A DNA stretch of 9,727 nucleotides from positions 1 through 9,727 of the forward strand of contig CAMDJU010000090.1 of NCBI GenBank assembly GCA_945900695.1, in the 5' to 3' direction. The DNA comes from Bordetella parapertussis. GTDB taxonomy: Bacteria; Pseudomonadota; Gammaproteobacteria; Burkholderiales; Burkholderiaceae_C. Below the pieces are notes generated by a model, which was given only the letters and a program-made list of their open reading frames with translations, did no database searches and was not told the DNA's origin. Below are positions 1 to 6,277 of the stretch, in pieces (the first letter of the stretch is position 1; every line of letters starts with the position of its first letter). Made by a program: the position numbers and the translations under genes.

Positions 1-521
1 TCTTTGGCCGGCGTGGGCACCACCATGATGATTTCGCCCACACCCGCCACATGGGCTGGGATGGCGTTCATCAACACGCTGGAGGGATAAGCCGCTTTGC
101 CACCCGGCACATAAATGCCCACGCGGTCTAAGGGCGTGACTTTTTGACCCAGCAGCGTGCCGTCGGCGTCGCGGTATTGCCAGCTCTCGCCCGAGGCTTT
201 TTTCTGCGCCTCGTGGTAGCTGCGCACCCGCGCGGCAGCGTCTTGCAAGGCTTGTTGCTGAACCTTGGGCAAGCCCTCGAAGGCAGCTTTCAGCTCGGCT
301 TGGGTCAACTCCAGCGCCGCCATATGGGCGGCCTTCAAACCATCAAACCGCTCGGTGTATTCAAGCACCGCCGCGTCACCACGCGCTTTCACATCGGCCA
401 AGATCTCGGCCACACGCTGCTCGATGGCGGCATCGGTATCGGCCGACCAATGCAGGCGCTGTTGAAACAAGGTTTCAAAGTCAGCTTGGGCAGTGGACAG
501 GCGCAGCGGGCGGGCGTTCAT
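1..521 (-). CDS. hisD: Histidinol dehydrogenase, N-terminal part (runs off the left edge)
   Basis: HisD is a cytosolic zinc enzyme that oxidises L-histidinol to L-histidine in two NAD-dependent steps, the last steps of histidine biosynthesis. Reading the minus strand from the ATG at 521 gives 173 uninterrupted codons to the window edge, starting [19 protein letters not shown]. The family hallmark [20 protein letters not shown] lies at residues 133-152, preceded by the helical N-terminal segment with [15 protein letters not shown] at about 47-61. Full-length family members are roughly 430-440 residues, so about 40% is present; the zinc ligands and catalytic Glu/His pair lie outside the window and cannot be checked. 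The gene follows hisG after a 74-bp gap. No Shine-Dalgarno-like sequence precedes the ATG (the bases just before it are pyrimidine-rich). An in-frame start further upstream is not seen. Identity is secure. Confidence 0.95.
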   Translation of the reverse strand, partial: MNARPLRLSTAQADFETLFQQRLHWSADTDAAIEQRVAEILADVKARGDAAVLEYTERFDGLKAAHMAALELTQAELKAAFEGLPKVQQQALQDAAARVRSYHEAQKKASGESWQYRDADGTLLGQKVTPLDRVGIYVPGGKAAYPSSVLMNAIPAHVAGVGEIIMVVPTPAK

Positions 522-595
522 GGAAAAGGGTGGATGGTCACAAGTTCAAGGGGGAAACACGGGTGCAATGGGTCGTGTGTCATCAGGTCCGGCGA

Positions 596-1249
596 TCAAA
601 CTGCGTTGCGCGCCGCAATGGCTTGGGCAAAGGCATCAATCAAGGGGCGCATGCTGGCCATCTTGAGTTTGAGCGAGGCCTGGTTGACCACCAAACGCGA
701 GCTGATGTCCATGATGTGTTCAACCTCGACCAATTGGTTGGCCTTGAGGGTGCTGCCCGTCGAGACCAAGTCCACGATCGCGTCGGCCAACCCCGTGAGG
801 GGCGCCAACTCCATGCTGCCGTAGAGCTTGATGAGGTCCACATGCACCCCCTTTTGGGCAAAGAACTGGCGCGCAATGGCGGTGTATTTGGTGGCCACCC
901 GCAGGCGCGAGCCTTGTTTGACGGCTTGGGCATAGTCAAACCCTTGGCGCACGGCCACGCTCATGCGGCAGCGGGCGATTTGCAAATCAAGGGGTTGGTA
1001 CATGCCCTCGCCGCCGTGCTCGATCAAGGTGTCCAAGCCCACCACGCCCATGTCGGCACCACCGTGGCTGACGTAAGTGGGCACATCGGTGGCGCGCACC
1101 AACACCACCCGCACATGGGCTTGGTTGGTGGCCAAAATGAGTTTGCGCGAAGTGTCCGGGTCTTCCAACACCTGAATCCCTGCCGCTTGCAAAAAGGGCA
1201 TGGTTTCTTCAAAGATGCGGCCTTTGGGCAAGGCCAGGGTGACGGTCAT
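596..1249 (-). CDS. hisG: ATP phosphoribosyltransferase, short form (HisG-S)
   Basis: Catalyses the first, committed step of histidine biosynthesis: ATP + PRPP to phosphoribosyl-ATP. The 217-residue product begins [20 protein letters not shown] and contains the HisG signature and PRPP loop, E147-x5-G153 through [12 protein letters not shown] at 160-171, and [13 protein letters not shown] at 63-75. The length and the end soon after the second lobe mark it as the short form, lacking the C-terminal ACT-like regulatory domain of the roughly 300-residue E. coli enzyme. Known short-form enzymes need the HisRS-like partner HisZ for activity and feedback control by histidine; no hisZ is in this window, so it is expected elsewhere (inference). 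The ATG overlaps the murA stop codon by 4 nt (ATGA), implying translational coupling to a cell-wall gene. hisD follows 74 bp downstream. Confidence 0.96.
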   Translation of the reverse strand: MTVTLALPKGRIFEETMPFLQAAGIQVLEDPDTSRKLILATNQAHVRVVLVRATDVPTYVSHGGADMGVVGLDTLIEHGGEGMYQPLDLQIARCRMSVAVRQGFDYAQAVKQGSRLRVATKYTAIARQFFAQKGVHVDLIKLYGSMELAPLTGLADAIVDLVSTGSTLKANQLVEVEHIMDISSRLVVNQASLKLKMASMRPLIDAFAQAIAARNAV

Positions 1250-2523
1250 TGGATTCTTTCAATGTCTGCACCCAAGGTGCGCAGTTTGTCTTCCATGCGG
1301 TCGTATCCGCGGTCCAGATGGTAAATGCGATCGACCACGGTTTCGCCCTCGGCCACCAAGCCCGCGATCACCAAACTGGCCGAGGCACGCAAGTCGGTGG
1401 CCATCACCGTGGCACCGGAAAGCTGCTGAACGCCTTCGACCAAAGCCACCTTGCCCTCGATTTGAATGTGTGCGCCCAAACGAACCAACTCATTGACGTG
1501 CATGAAGCGGTTTTCAAAAATCGTCTCGGTTACCTTGCTCGTTCCTTGGGCCACCGCATTGAGCGTCATGAACTGCGCTTGCATATCGGTGGGAAAGCCC
1601 GGGTATTCGGTGGTGCGAAAGTGCTGGGCCTTCAGATATTGATGGGCGGGCGCAGTGGCGCGCACCCGCAAGCCGCCAGGGACATCCTCAACAACCACGC
1701 CCGCATCGCGCAATTTGTCGATCACCGATTCCAAGTGGTCGCCGCGCGCATGCTGCAGCACCACATCGCCACCAGCGGCGGCCACAGCGCACAAAAAGGT
1801 ACCGGCTTCAATCCGGTCGGCCACCACTTTGTGGGTGGCACCATGCAACTGGTCCACGCCTTGGATGTGGATGCGGCTGGTGCCATGGCCTTGGATCTTA
1901 GCGCCCATGGCGATGAGCAGCTCGGCCAAGTCGGGGATTTCGGGCTCTTGGGCTGCGTTTTCCAGAACTGTCTCACCTTGGGCCAAACAGGCCGCCATGA
2001 GGAAGTTTTCGGTGCCGGTGACAGTGACCATGTCGGTGGCGATGCGCGCACCGCGCAAGCGGCTGCGCCCAGGCGGCAGCTTGGCCAACAGATAGCCGTG
2101 CTCGACGTCGATCACCGCCCCCATGGCCTGCAAACCCTTGATGTGTTGGTCCACCGGACGCGACCCAATGGCGCAACCACCCGGCAACGACACCTTGGCA
2201 TGGCCGCAGCGCGCCATCAACGGGCCCAGGGCCAGCACCGATGCGCGCATGGTTTTGACCAAGTCATATGGGGCTTGGGGGTTGTTCAAGGTGGCGGCGT
2301 TCAAGGTGACCGAGCCGTCCTCGCCACGCTCCGCGCTCACCCCCATGTTGCGGATCAAGCGCAGCATGGTGGCCACATCTTTCAAGCGCGGCACGTTGTG
2401 AAGCGTCAGGGGCTGGGCCGTCAACAAGGCGGCACACAGTTCGGGCAAGGCGGCATTTTTGGCCCCAGAGATGGGGATTTCGCCGTACAAGTGCCGACCG
2501 CCTCGGATGCGCAATTTGTCCAT
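1246..2523 (-). CDS. murA: UDP-N-acetylglucosamine 1-carboxyvinyltransferase (MurA)
   Basis: Transfers enolpyruvate from PEP to UDP-GlcNAc, the first committed step of peptidoglycan precursor synthesis in the cytosol. The 425-residue protein is close to the usual length (419 in E. coli). The N-terminus [20 protein letters not shown] leads into AKNAALPEL with the conserved Lys22. The catalytic loop reads [18 protein letters not shown] (113-130), with Cys117 in the place of E. coli Cys115, the residue alkylated by fosfomycin. A Cys there predicts an intrinsically sensitive enzyme, unlike the Cys-to-Asp variants of some bacteria. The second-lobe motif [15 protein letters not shown] (304-318) holds Asp313, equivalent to the proposed general base Asp305. 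The gene lies 24 bp after ibaG and overlaps hisG by 4 nt. The ibaG-murA adjacency matches E. coli. No clear Shine-Dalgarno sequence precedes the ATG. Confidence 0.97.
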   Translation of the reverse strand: MDKLRIRGGRHLYGEIPISGAKNAALPELCAALLTAQPLTLHNVPRLKDVATMLRLIRNMGVSAERGEDGSVTLNAATLNNPQAPYDLVKTMRASVLALGPLMARCGHAKVSLPGGCAIGSRPVDQHIKGLQAMGAVIDVEHGYLLAKLPPGRSRLRGARIATDMVTVTGTENFLMAACLAQGETVLENAAQEPEIPDLAELLIAMGAKIQGHGTSRIHIQGVDQLHGATHKVVADRIEAGTFLCAVAAAGGDVVLQHARGDHLESVIDKLRDAGVVVEDVPGGLRVRATAPAHQYLKAQHFRTTEYPGFPTDMQAQFMTLNAVAQGTSKVTETIFENRFMHVNELVRLGAHIQIEGKVALVEGVQQLSGATVMATDLRASASLVIAGLVAEGETVVDRIYHLDRGYDRMEDKLRTLGADIERIQ

Positions 2524-2547
2524 ATGGGGCTTTGTGATGGCTGTGGA

Positions 2548-2787
2548 TCAGGCCTGGTTGGCCCATTCGCTGGGGGTATAAGTTTTCATGGACAAGGCAT
2601 GAACCTCGTCGGTTTGCATTTTTTGGCCCAAAGTGGCGTACACCTTTTGGTGGCGCTGGATCAGGCGCAGACCCTCAAATTGGGTGGACACGATGGTGGC
2701 GTACCAATGGCGGCCATCACCCTCGACACTCAGGTGTTGGCAGGGCAATTGGCTGGCAATGATGGCCTCAAGTTGGTCAGATGTCAT
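2548..2787 (-). CDS. ibaG: BolA-family protein IbaG
   Basis: A 79-residue BolA/IbaG-type protein. In other bacteria IbaG binds monothiol glutaredoxin through a shared [2Fe-2S] cluster and takes part in iron-sulfur handling and acid or envelope stress. Recognisable segments are the N-terminal helix MTSDQLEAIIASQL, the core strand VEGDGRHWYATIV (21-33), and the C-terminal helix-strand with VHALSMKTYTPSEWA (62-76); His63 is the invariant BolA-family histidine that can ligate a cluster. The ending TYTPSEWA closely matches E. coli IbaG. An open frame continues upstream to 2973, but the ATG at 2787 is chosen because it gives the family's normal N-terminus and begins just 5 bp after the exporter permease stop; the longer reading overlaps the permease. 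Placement directly before murA agrees with E. coli (mla-ibaG-murA). Confidence 0.92.
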   Translation of the reverse strand: MTSDQLEAIIASQLPCQHLSVEGDGRHWYATIVSTQFEGLRLIQRHQKVYATLGQKMQTDEVHALSMKTYTPSEWANQA

Positions 2788-2792
2788 GGGGT

Positions 2793-3548
2793 TTATCCGC
2801 GAATTTTGAAACCGATGCGCAACAGATGCAAGGCCGTGGCACTGATCAGCACCGTGCAACTGCCCACCACGGCCAAGCTGAGCCAAGGCGAAACATCGCT
2901 GGCGCCAAAAAAGCCATAGCGAAAACCATCGATCATGTAAAAGAAAGGGTTGAGGTGGCTCAGCGTCTGCCAAAACGGGGGCAAGGAGTGGATGGAATAA
3001 AACACGCCACTCAAAAACGTCATGGGCATGATGATGAAGTTTTGAAAGGCGGCCATTTGGTCAAACTTCTCGGCCCACAAACCAGCGATCACACCCATGG
3101 AGCCCAACATGGTGGCCCCCATGATGGCAAACAACACAATCCACTGGGGCGCGACAAATGACAGCGGCGTGAACCAGCCAGTGACCACAAACACCCCCAA
3201 GCCGACGGCCAAACCGCGCACCACCGACGAGCCCACATAGGCCAAAAACCAGCTCCAGTGGTTCAACGGGGTGAGCATCAAAAACACCAAGTTGCCCATC
3301 ATCTTGCTTTGGATCAGCGACGACGAGCTGTTGGCAAAGGCGTTTTGCAACACGCTCATCATGACCAAGCCAGGCAGCAAAAAAGCGGTGTAGGTGATTT
3401 GGTCATAGACCTTGACCCGGTCTTCGAGCACATGGCCAAAGATCAACAAGTACAGCATCGCGGTCATCACGGGGGCGGCCACCGTTTGGAAGCCGACCTT
3501 CCAAAAACGCAGGATTTCTTTGTAGAACAGGGCTTGCCAACCGGTCAT
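2793..3548 (-). CDS. ABC-2 type exporter permease, YadH-like
   Basis: Integral inner-membrane permease of 251 residues in the ABC-2 exporter superfamily (YadH/NodJ/DrrB type). After a short cytosolic start with FYKEILRFWKVG there are about six hydrophobic segments, near residues 20-40, 52-72, 100-125, 133-157, 169-188 and 223-243. The ABC-2 signature region lies in the second half, with FIIMPMTFLSGVFYSIHSLP (171-190) followed by LNPFFYMIDGFRYGFFG, a motif very like that of E. coli YadH. It overlaps the preceding ATPase gene by 4 nt (ATGA), so the two form one half-transporter pair that would dimerise. The substrate is unknown: homologues export polysaccharides, lipo-oligosaccharides, drugs or lipids. 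Its position between the Mla genes and murA suggests an envelope-related cargo, which is only inference. ibaG starts 5 bp after its TAA stop. Confidence 0.9.
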   Translation of the reverse strand: MTGWQALFYKEILRFWKVGFQTVAAPVMTAMLYLLIFGHVLEDRVKVYDQITYTAFLLPGLVMMSVLQNAFANSSSSLIQSKMMGNLVFLMLTPLNHWSWFLAYVGSSVVRGLAVGLGVFVVTGWFTPLSFVAPQWIVLFAIMGATMLGSMGVIAGLWAEKFDQMAAFQNFIIMPMTFLSGVFYSIHSLPPFWQTLSHLNPFFYMIDGFRYGFFGASDVSPWLSLAVVGSCTVLISATALHLLRIGFKIRG

Positions 3549-4486
3549 GGCGCCACCTCCGCAGCGGCGTCGCAGGGGGCCTGGGCGCCCTCGCCCATGA
3601 CTTGCAAGAACACATCTTCCAGGTCAGCTTTGCGGATTTCCACGTCCTCGGCCACCAATCCCGCTTGCCGAACCGCCGCCAGGTAGTGCTCAATTTCGGC
3701 CGCGTTGTGGGCCGGAAACTGCACGATGCGTCCGGTCACGCGGGCGCGTTGGGCCAACTCTGGGGGCAGTTGGGCGTCGAGCTTGAAGCGAAGCACATTG
3801 CTGGATGCGGCTTTGAGCAACTCGCTGGTGCGCTCCAGGGCCACCACACGCCCTTGTTTGAGCATGGCCAGACGGCCACACAAGGCCTCGGCCTCTTCCA
3901 AATAATGGGTGGTCAACAGCACCGTGTGGCCATCGCGGTTCAAGCGGGCGATGAACTGCCACAGGGTTTGGCGCAATTCCACATCCACCCCAGCGGTGGG
4001 CTCGTCGAGCACGATCACCGGGGGCTTGTGCACCAAGGCCTGGGCCACCAGCACGCGCCGCTTCATGCCACCTGAGAGCTGGCGCATATTGCTGTTGGCC
4101 TTGTCGCTCAGGCCCAGGTGGTGCAGCAATTCGTCGATCCAGGCATCGTTTTTGCGGATGCCAAAGTAACCCGACTGAAACCGCAGCGCCTCGCGCACAT
4201 TGAAAAACGGGTCAAACACCAGCTCTTGGGGCACCACGCCCAACAGTCGCCGCGCCTGTGCGGCCTGGGTTTGCACATCACAGCCCAGCACCTGGGTGCG
4301 GCCTGAACTGGCTTGGGTCAAGCCAGCCAAAATGCTGATCAAGGTGGTTTTACCGGCCCCATTGGGACCTAGCAATCCGAAAAACTCGCCCTCTTGAACC
4401 GCCAGGCTGACGCCGTCAAGGGCCTGCAAGGGGCCGCGGGGCGTTTGGAAAATTTTGGAAACAGCGTCGAAAGAAATGGCGATCAT
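3545..4486 (-). CDS. ABC exporter ATP-binding protein, YadG-like
   Basis: Nucleotide-binding subunit that powers the adjacent ABC-2 permease. From the ATG at 4486 the protein has 313 residues: Walker A GPNGAGKTT at 40-48, Q-loop Gln87, ABC signature QLSGGMKRR at 136-144, Walker B VIVLDEPTAGVD at 157-168, and H-loop His194 in LLTTHYLEEAEAL. The region after about residue 215 is the C-terminal extension typical of the CcmA/DrrA/YadG group. The open frame extends to a GTG at 4570, but that would add 28 Pro/Gln/Arg-rich residues with no resemblance to the family; the ATG directly before IAISFDAVSKIF matches normal NBD starts. No Shine-Dalgarno is seen before the ATG. It sits 112 bp after mlaB, the largest gap within the block from mlaF to hisG, and overlaps the permease by 4 nt. 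Substrate unknown. Confidence 0.92.
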   Translation of the reverse strand: MIAISFDAVSKIFQTPRGPLQALDGVSLAVQEGEFFGLLGPNGAGKTTLISILAGLTQASSGRTQVLGCDVQTQAAQARRLLGVVPQELVFDPFFNVREALRFQSGYFGIRKNDAWIDELLHHLGLSDKANSNMRQLSGGMKRRVLVAQALVHKPPVIVLDEPTAGVDVELRQTLWQFIARLNRDGHTVLLTTHYLEEAEALCGRLAMLKQGRVVALERTSELLKAASSNVLRFKLDAQLPPELAQRARVTGRIVQFPAHNAAEIEHYLAAVRQAGLVAEDVEIRKADLEDVFLQVMGEGAQAPCDAAAEVAP

Positions 4487-4598
4487 GTGTATTGATTTTA
4501 TGTGTGCGGGGCTGACCCGCTGTGGATCGCGCTGCGGCCACTGTGGGTGGCCTGTGGGTCGGGGTGTCACCCGTCAGGGGAAAGGGTCAGGGCACGCC
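4487..4598 (-). promoter_or_regulatory. 112-bp spacer before the YadG-like gene, with phased repeats, a hairpin and a -10-like hexamer
   Basis: This is the only sizeable gap between the mla genes and the exporter pair. It contains three copies of an octamer (minus strand ACCCACAG, ACCCACAG, ATCCACAG; plus positions 4552-4559, 4541-4548, 4520-4527) at start spacings of 11 and 21 bp, close to one and two helical turns. Next is a perfect 5-bp stem with 5-nt loop (GCGGG/CCCGC, 4506-4520), and then a TAAAAT hexamer (4495-4500) 8 bp before the ATG. A start site about 7 bp past that hexamer would give an almost leaderless mRNA. No good -35 element and no U-tract are visible, so neither promoter nor terminator is proven. 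If translation began at the GTG at 4570 the repeats would be coding. Confidence 0.3.
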
Positions 4599-4871
4599 TC
4601 AGGCACTTGGGTGCAACCCCAAAAAGTCGGCCACGCCATAGACCTGGGCCAAGGTGTGCAATCGCTCGGGCAAGCCCTCTATCACCAATTTGGTGCCCCG
4701 CTGTTGGGCTTGGCGGGCACAAGCGAGCAATACGGCCAACGTGGATGAATCGAATTGTTGCAAGCCACTGGCATCCAGGTGCGCCTGGGCCTGGGCTGGC
4801 CAGTGCTGCACCAATTGGCGCACAACACCAGGGGCTTGGGCGTGGGTCACCACGGCAGGCAGGGCGAACAT
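4599..4871 (-). CDS. mlaB: STAS-domain protein MlaB of the lipid transport complex
   Basis: Cytosolic STAS-domain subunit that, in E. coli, binds MlaF and is needed for assembly and activity of the MlaFEDB ABC complex. The product is 90 residues with the STAS core HLDASGLQQFDSSTLAVLL (31-49), followed by a helix, ARQAQQRGTKLVIEGLP and the closing TLAQVYGVADFLGLHP. Ser42 in the FDSST loop occupies the position of functionally important Thr52 in E. coli MlaB. The N-terminus is about ten residues shorter than the E. coli protein and seems to lack the first strand. The start cannot be moved upstream, because the mlaC stop codon is in the same frame only two codons away (TAA GCC ATG). Annotation as MlaB rests on the fold motif plus position immediately after mlaC, the same order as in E. 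coli. Confidence 0.88.
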   Translation of the reverse strand: MFALPAVVTHAQAPGVVRQLVQHWPAQAQAHLDASGLQQFDSSTLAVLLACARQAQQRGTKLVIEGLPERLHTLAQVYGVADFLGLHPSA

Positions 4872-4874
4872 GGC

Positions 4875-5513
4875 TTATTTTTTGGCGTTGCTGCGGTTGC
4901 GCTCGGCCAAGGTGTTGATCAAGCCGTCGATGCCCTTGGCATTGATCTCTTCGGCGAACTGACTGCGGTAGGTGTCGATCAACCAAATGCCCATGACATT
5001 GAGGTTATAGATTTTCCAGCCCGCGCCTTGGCCTGGGGTTTTCTCCAAGCGATAGTCCAGCTGAATGGGGTCGCCACGGCCTTTGAGTTCGGAGCGCACC
5101 AGCACTTCGGTGTCGGTTGCCGCACCGCGCAGCGGTTTAACGGTGACGGTTTGGTCGCTGATTTGGGTCAGGGCGCCCGAATAAGTTCGCACCAGAAGGA
5201 TTTTGAACTCCTCTTGCAAGCGGCTTTTCTGCTCGGGGGTGGTTTGACGCCAAGCCGGGCCCACGGCCGCTGCGGTCATGCGCTGAAAGTTCAAGTGAGG
5301 CAATACCCGCGCATCCACCACCGAAGCGATGTAATTCATGTCGCCCGCTTTGAGCATTTTGTCGTTGCGCACCAGCTCGACCATTTCGCCGGTGAAGCGA
5401 CGCACAAAGGCGTCAGGCGCTTCGTCAGCCGCCCATGCAGGCGCAGCGCAAGCGCTGACGGACAGAAACAAACCTAAAAGGTGTCGGCGAGTGAGCAAAG
5501 GGGCAGGTGTCAT
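4875..5513 (-). CDS. mlaC: Periplasmic phospholipid-binding protein MlaC
   Basis: MlaC is the periplasmic shuttle that carries phospholipid between outer-membrane MlaA and the inner-membrane MlaFEDB complex. The 212-residue precursor has an N-terminal signal (positive TRR, hydrophobic HLLGLFLSVSACAAP, likely cleavage after AWA at 26-28). The family domain spans about 33-200, with VRRFTGEMVELVRND, VLPHLNFQRMTAAAVG, TYSGALTQISDQTV, and YRLEKTPGQGAGWKIYNLNV followed by MGIWLIDTYRSQFAEEI, all typical of MlaC/Ttg2D. The signal is odd: LTRRHLLGL resembles a twin-arginine motif, and VSAC at 19-22 fits a lipobox. The ATG overlaps the mlaA stop by 4 nt, and mlaB follows after 3 bp, so the three genes are translationally linked. 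Confidence 0.94.
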   Translation of the reverse strand: MTPAPLLTRRHLLGLFLSVSACAAPAWAADEAPDAFVRRFTGEMVELVRNDKMLKAGDMNYIASVVDARVLPHLNFQRMTAAAVGPAWRQTTPEQKSRLQEEFKILLVRTYSGALTQISDQTVTVKPLRGAATDTEVLVRSELKGRGDPIQLDYRLEKTPGQGAGWKIYNLNVMGIWLIDTYRSQFAEEINAKGIDGLINTLAERNRSNAKK

Positions 5514-6277
5514 GGCTTGGGTGCTGGGCTGGCTGGGGCTGGCTTGCGATTATCAGGCAGCTCGGGCTGGTCGGGGGGGTCGCCGTCATACACGTCAGAA
5601 CGGCGCTTTTGCAGCCACACCTGTCGGGTGAAGGTGTATTTGTCCAAGGCCACTTCGTTGAGCATATCGCCCGCCTGCAAATAGCTGGCGCGGCGGTCGA
5701 GCAAACGCAAACCAAACACACCGCCATAGGCCCAAGGATCACTGATTTGGCCAATCGGGTCACCGACAGTTATCTCCATCGCTGTGCCACCCGCGTCGCG
5801 CAGCGTGGAGGGGCCCAGCAAAGGCAGGACCAAATAAGGACCAGGCGGCATGCCCCAGTAACCCAAGGTTTGGCCCAGGTCTTCTTTGTTGCGATCCAGG
5901 TTCATGTCGCTGGCCACATCGAGCACGCCAAACAAACCAAACACCGTGTTGACGGCCACCCGGCCACTGGTCTCCAAGGCTTGCCTGGGCTTAAATTGCA
6001 ACAAGTTGTTGAACACCGACCACACATCGCCCAAATTGGCAAAAAAGTTGCGCACACCGGTGCGCACTGGGTCTGGGGTGTGCTTTTTATAGGCAGTGGC
6101 CAAGGGTTTGAGCGCAGCCTCGTCAACCGCGGTATTGAAGCGATCAATCGATCTGTTCATGGGCTCCAAGGGGTCGCTGGGGATGGCCGTTGGCCCGGTG
6201 GCGCAGGCGGTGAACAACACCAACACAGCGCTGGTGAGCGCCAGACGGGTGGCCAAACGCCAAGTGGCTGCGATCAC
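5510..6277 (-). CDS. mlaA: Outer-membrane lipoprotein MlaA (VacJ)
   Basis: MlaA is the outer-membrane lipoprotein that removes mislocalised phospholipid from the outer leaflet and passes it to MlaC. The 255-residue protein begins with a type II signal peptide (hydrophobic 12-22, lipobox-like LFTAC with lipidated Cys25). The mature part has the VacJ hallmarks DPLEPMNRSIDRFN (35-48), PDPVRTGVRNFFANLGDVW (68-86), VNTVFGLFGVLDVASDM and GYWGMPPGPYLVLPLLGPST. A Pro-rich tail (PPDQPELPDNRKPAPASPAP) ends the protein. The start is a GTG overlapping the mlaD stop (GTGA); the next in-frame ATG is Met40, inside the conserved domain and past the signal, so the GTG must be used. Unlike E. coli, where mlaA lies apart from the other mla genes, it sits here between mlaD and mlaC, giving a self-contained system. 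Confidence 0.95.
   Translation of the reverse strand: MIAATWRLATRLALTSAVLVLFTACATGPTAIPSDPLEPMNRSIDRFNTAVDEAALKPLATAYKKHTPDPVRTGVRNFFANLGDVWSVFNNLLQFKPRQALETSGRVAVNTVFGLFGVLDVASDMNLDRNKEDLGQTLGYWGMPPGPYLVLPLLGPSTLRDAGGTAMEITVGDPIGQISDPWAYGGVFGLRLLDRRASYLQAGDMLNEVALDKYTFTRQVWLQKRRSDVYDGDPPDQPELPDNRKPAPASPAPKP

Noticed and set aside
2541..2550. DnaA-box-like sequence (TGATCCACA, 8 of 9 matches) at the end of ibaG
   Set aside because: A single copy overlapping the last codons of a gene, with no cluster or AT-rich region nearby; a chance match is likely.
1249..2919. 556-codon open frame on the plus strand, antisense to murA and ibaG
   Set aside because: It lies opposite a certain, fully conserved murA; its translation is His/Gln/Gly-rich with no recognisable domain, as expected for the complementary frame of GC-rich coding DNA.
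2788..2973. Upstream extension of ibaG to 2973
   Set aside because: It would overlap the permease by 181 bp and add residues foreign to the BolA family; the ATG at 2787 gives the normal length.
4487..4570. GTG at 4570 as start of the YadG-like ATPase
   Set aside because: The added 28 residues are Pro/Gln/Arg-rich and unlike family N-termini; the ATG at 4486 sits just before the first conserved strand. Not fully excluded, as neither start has a strong ribosome-binding site.
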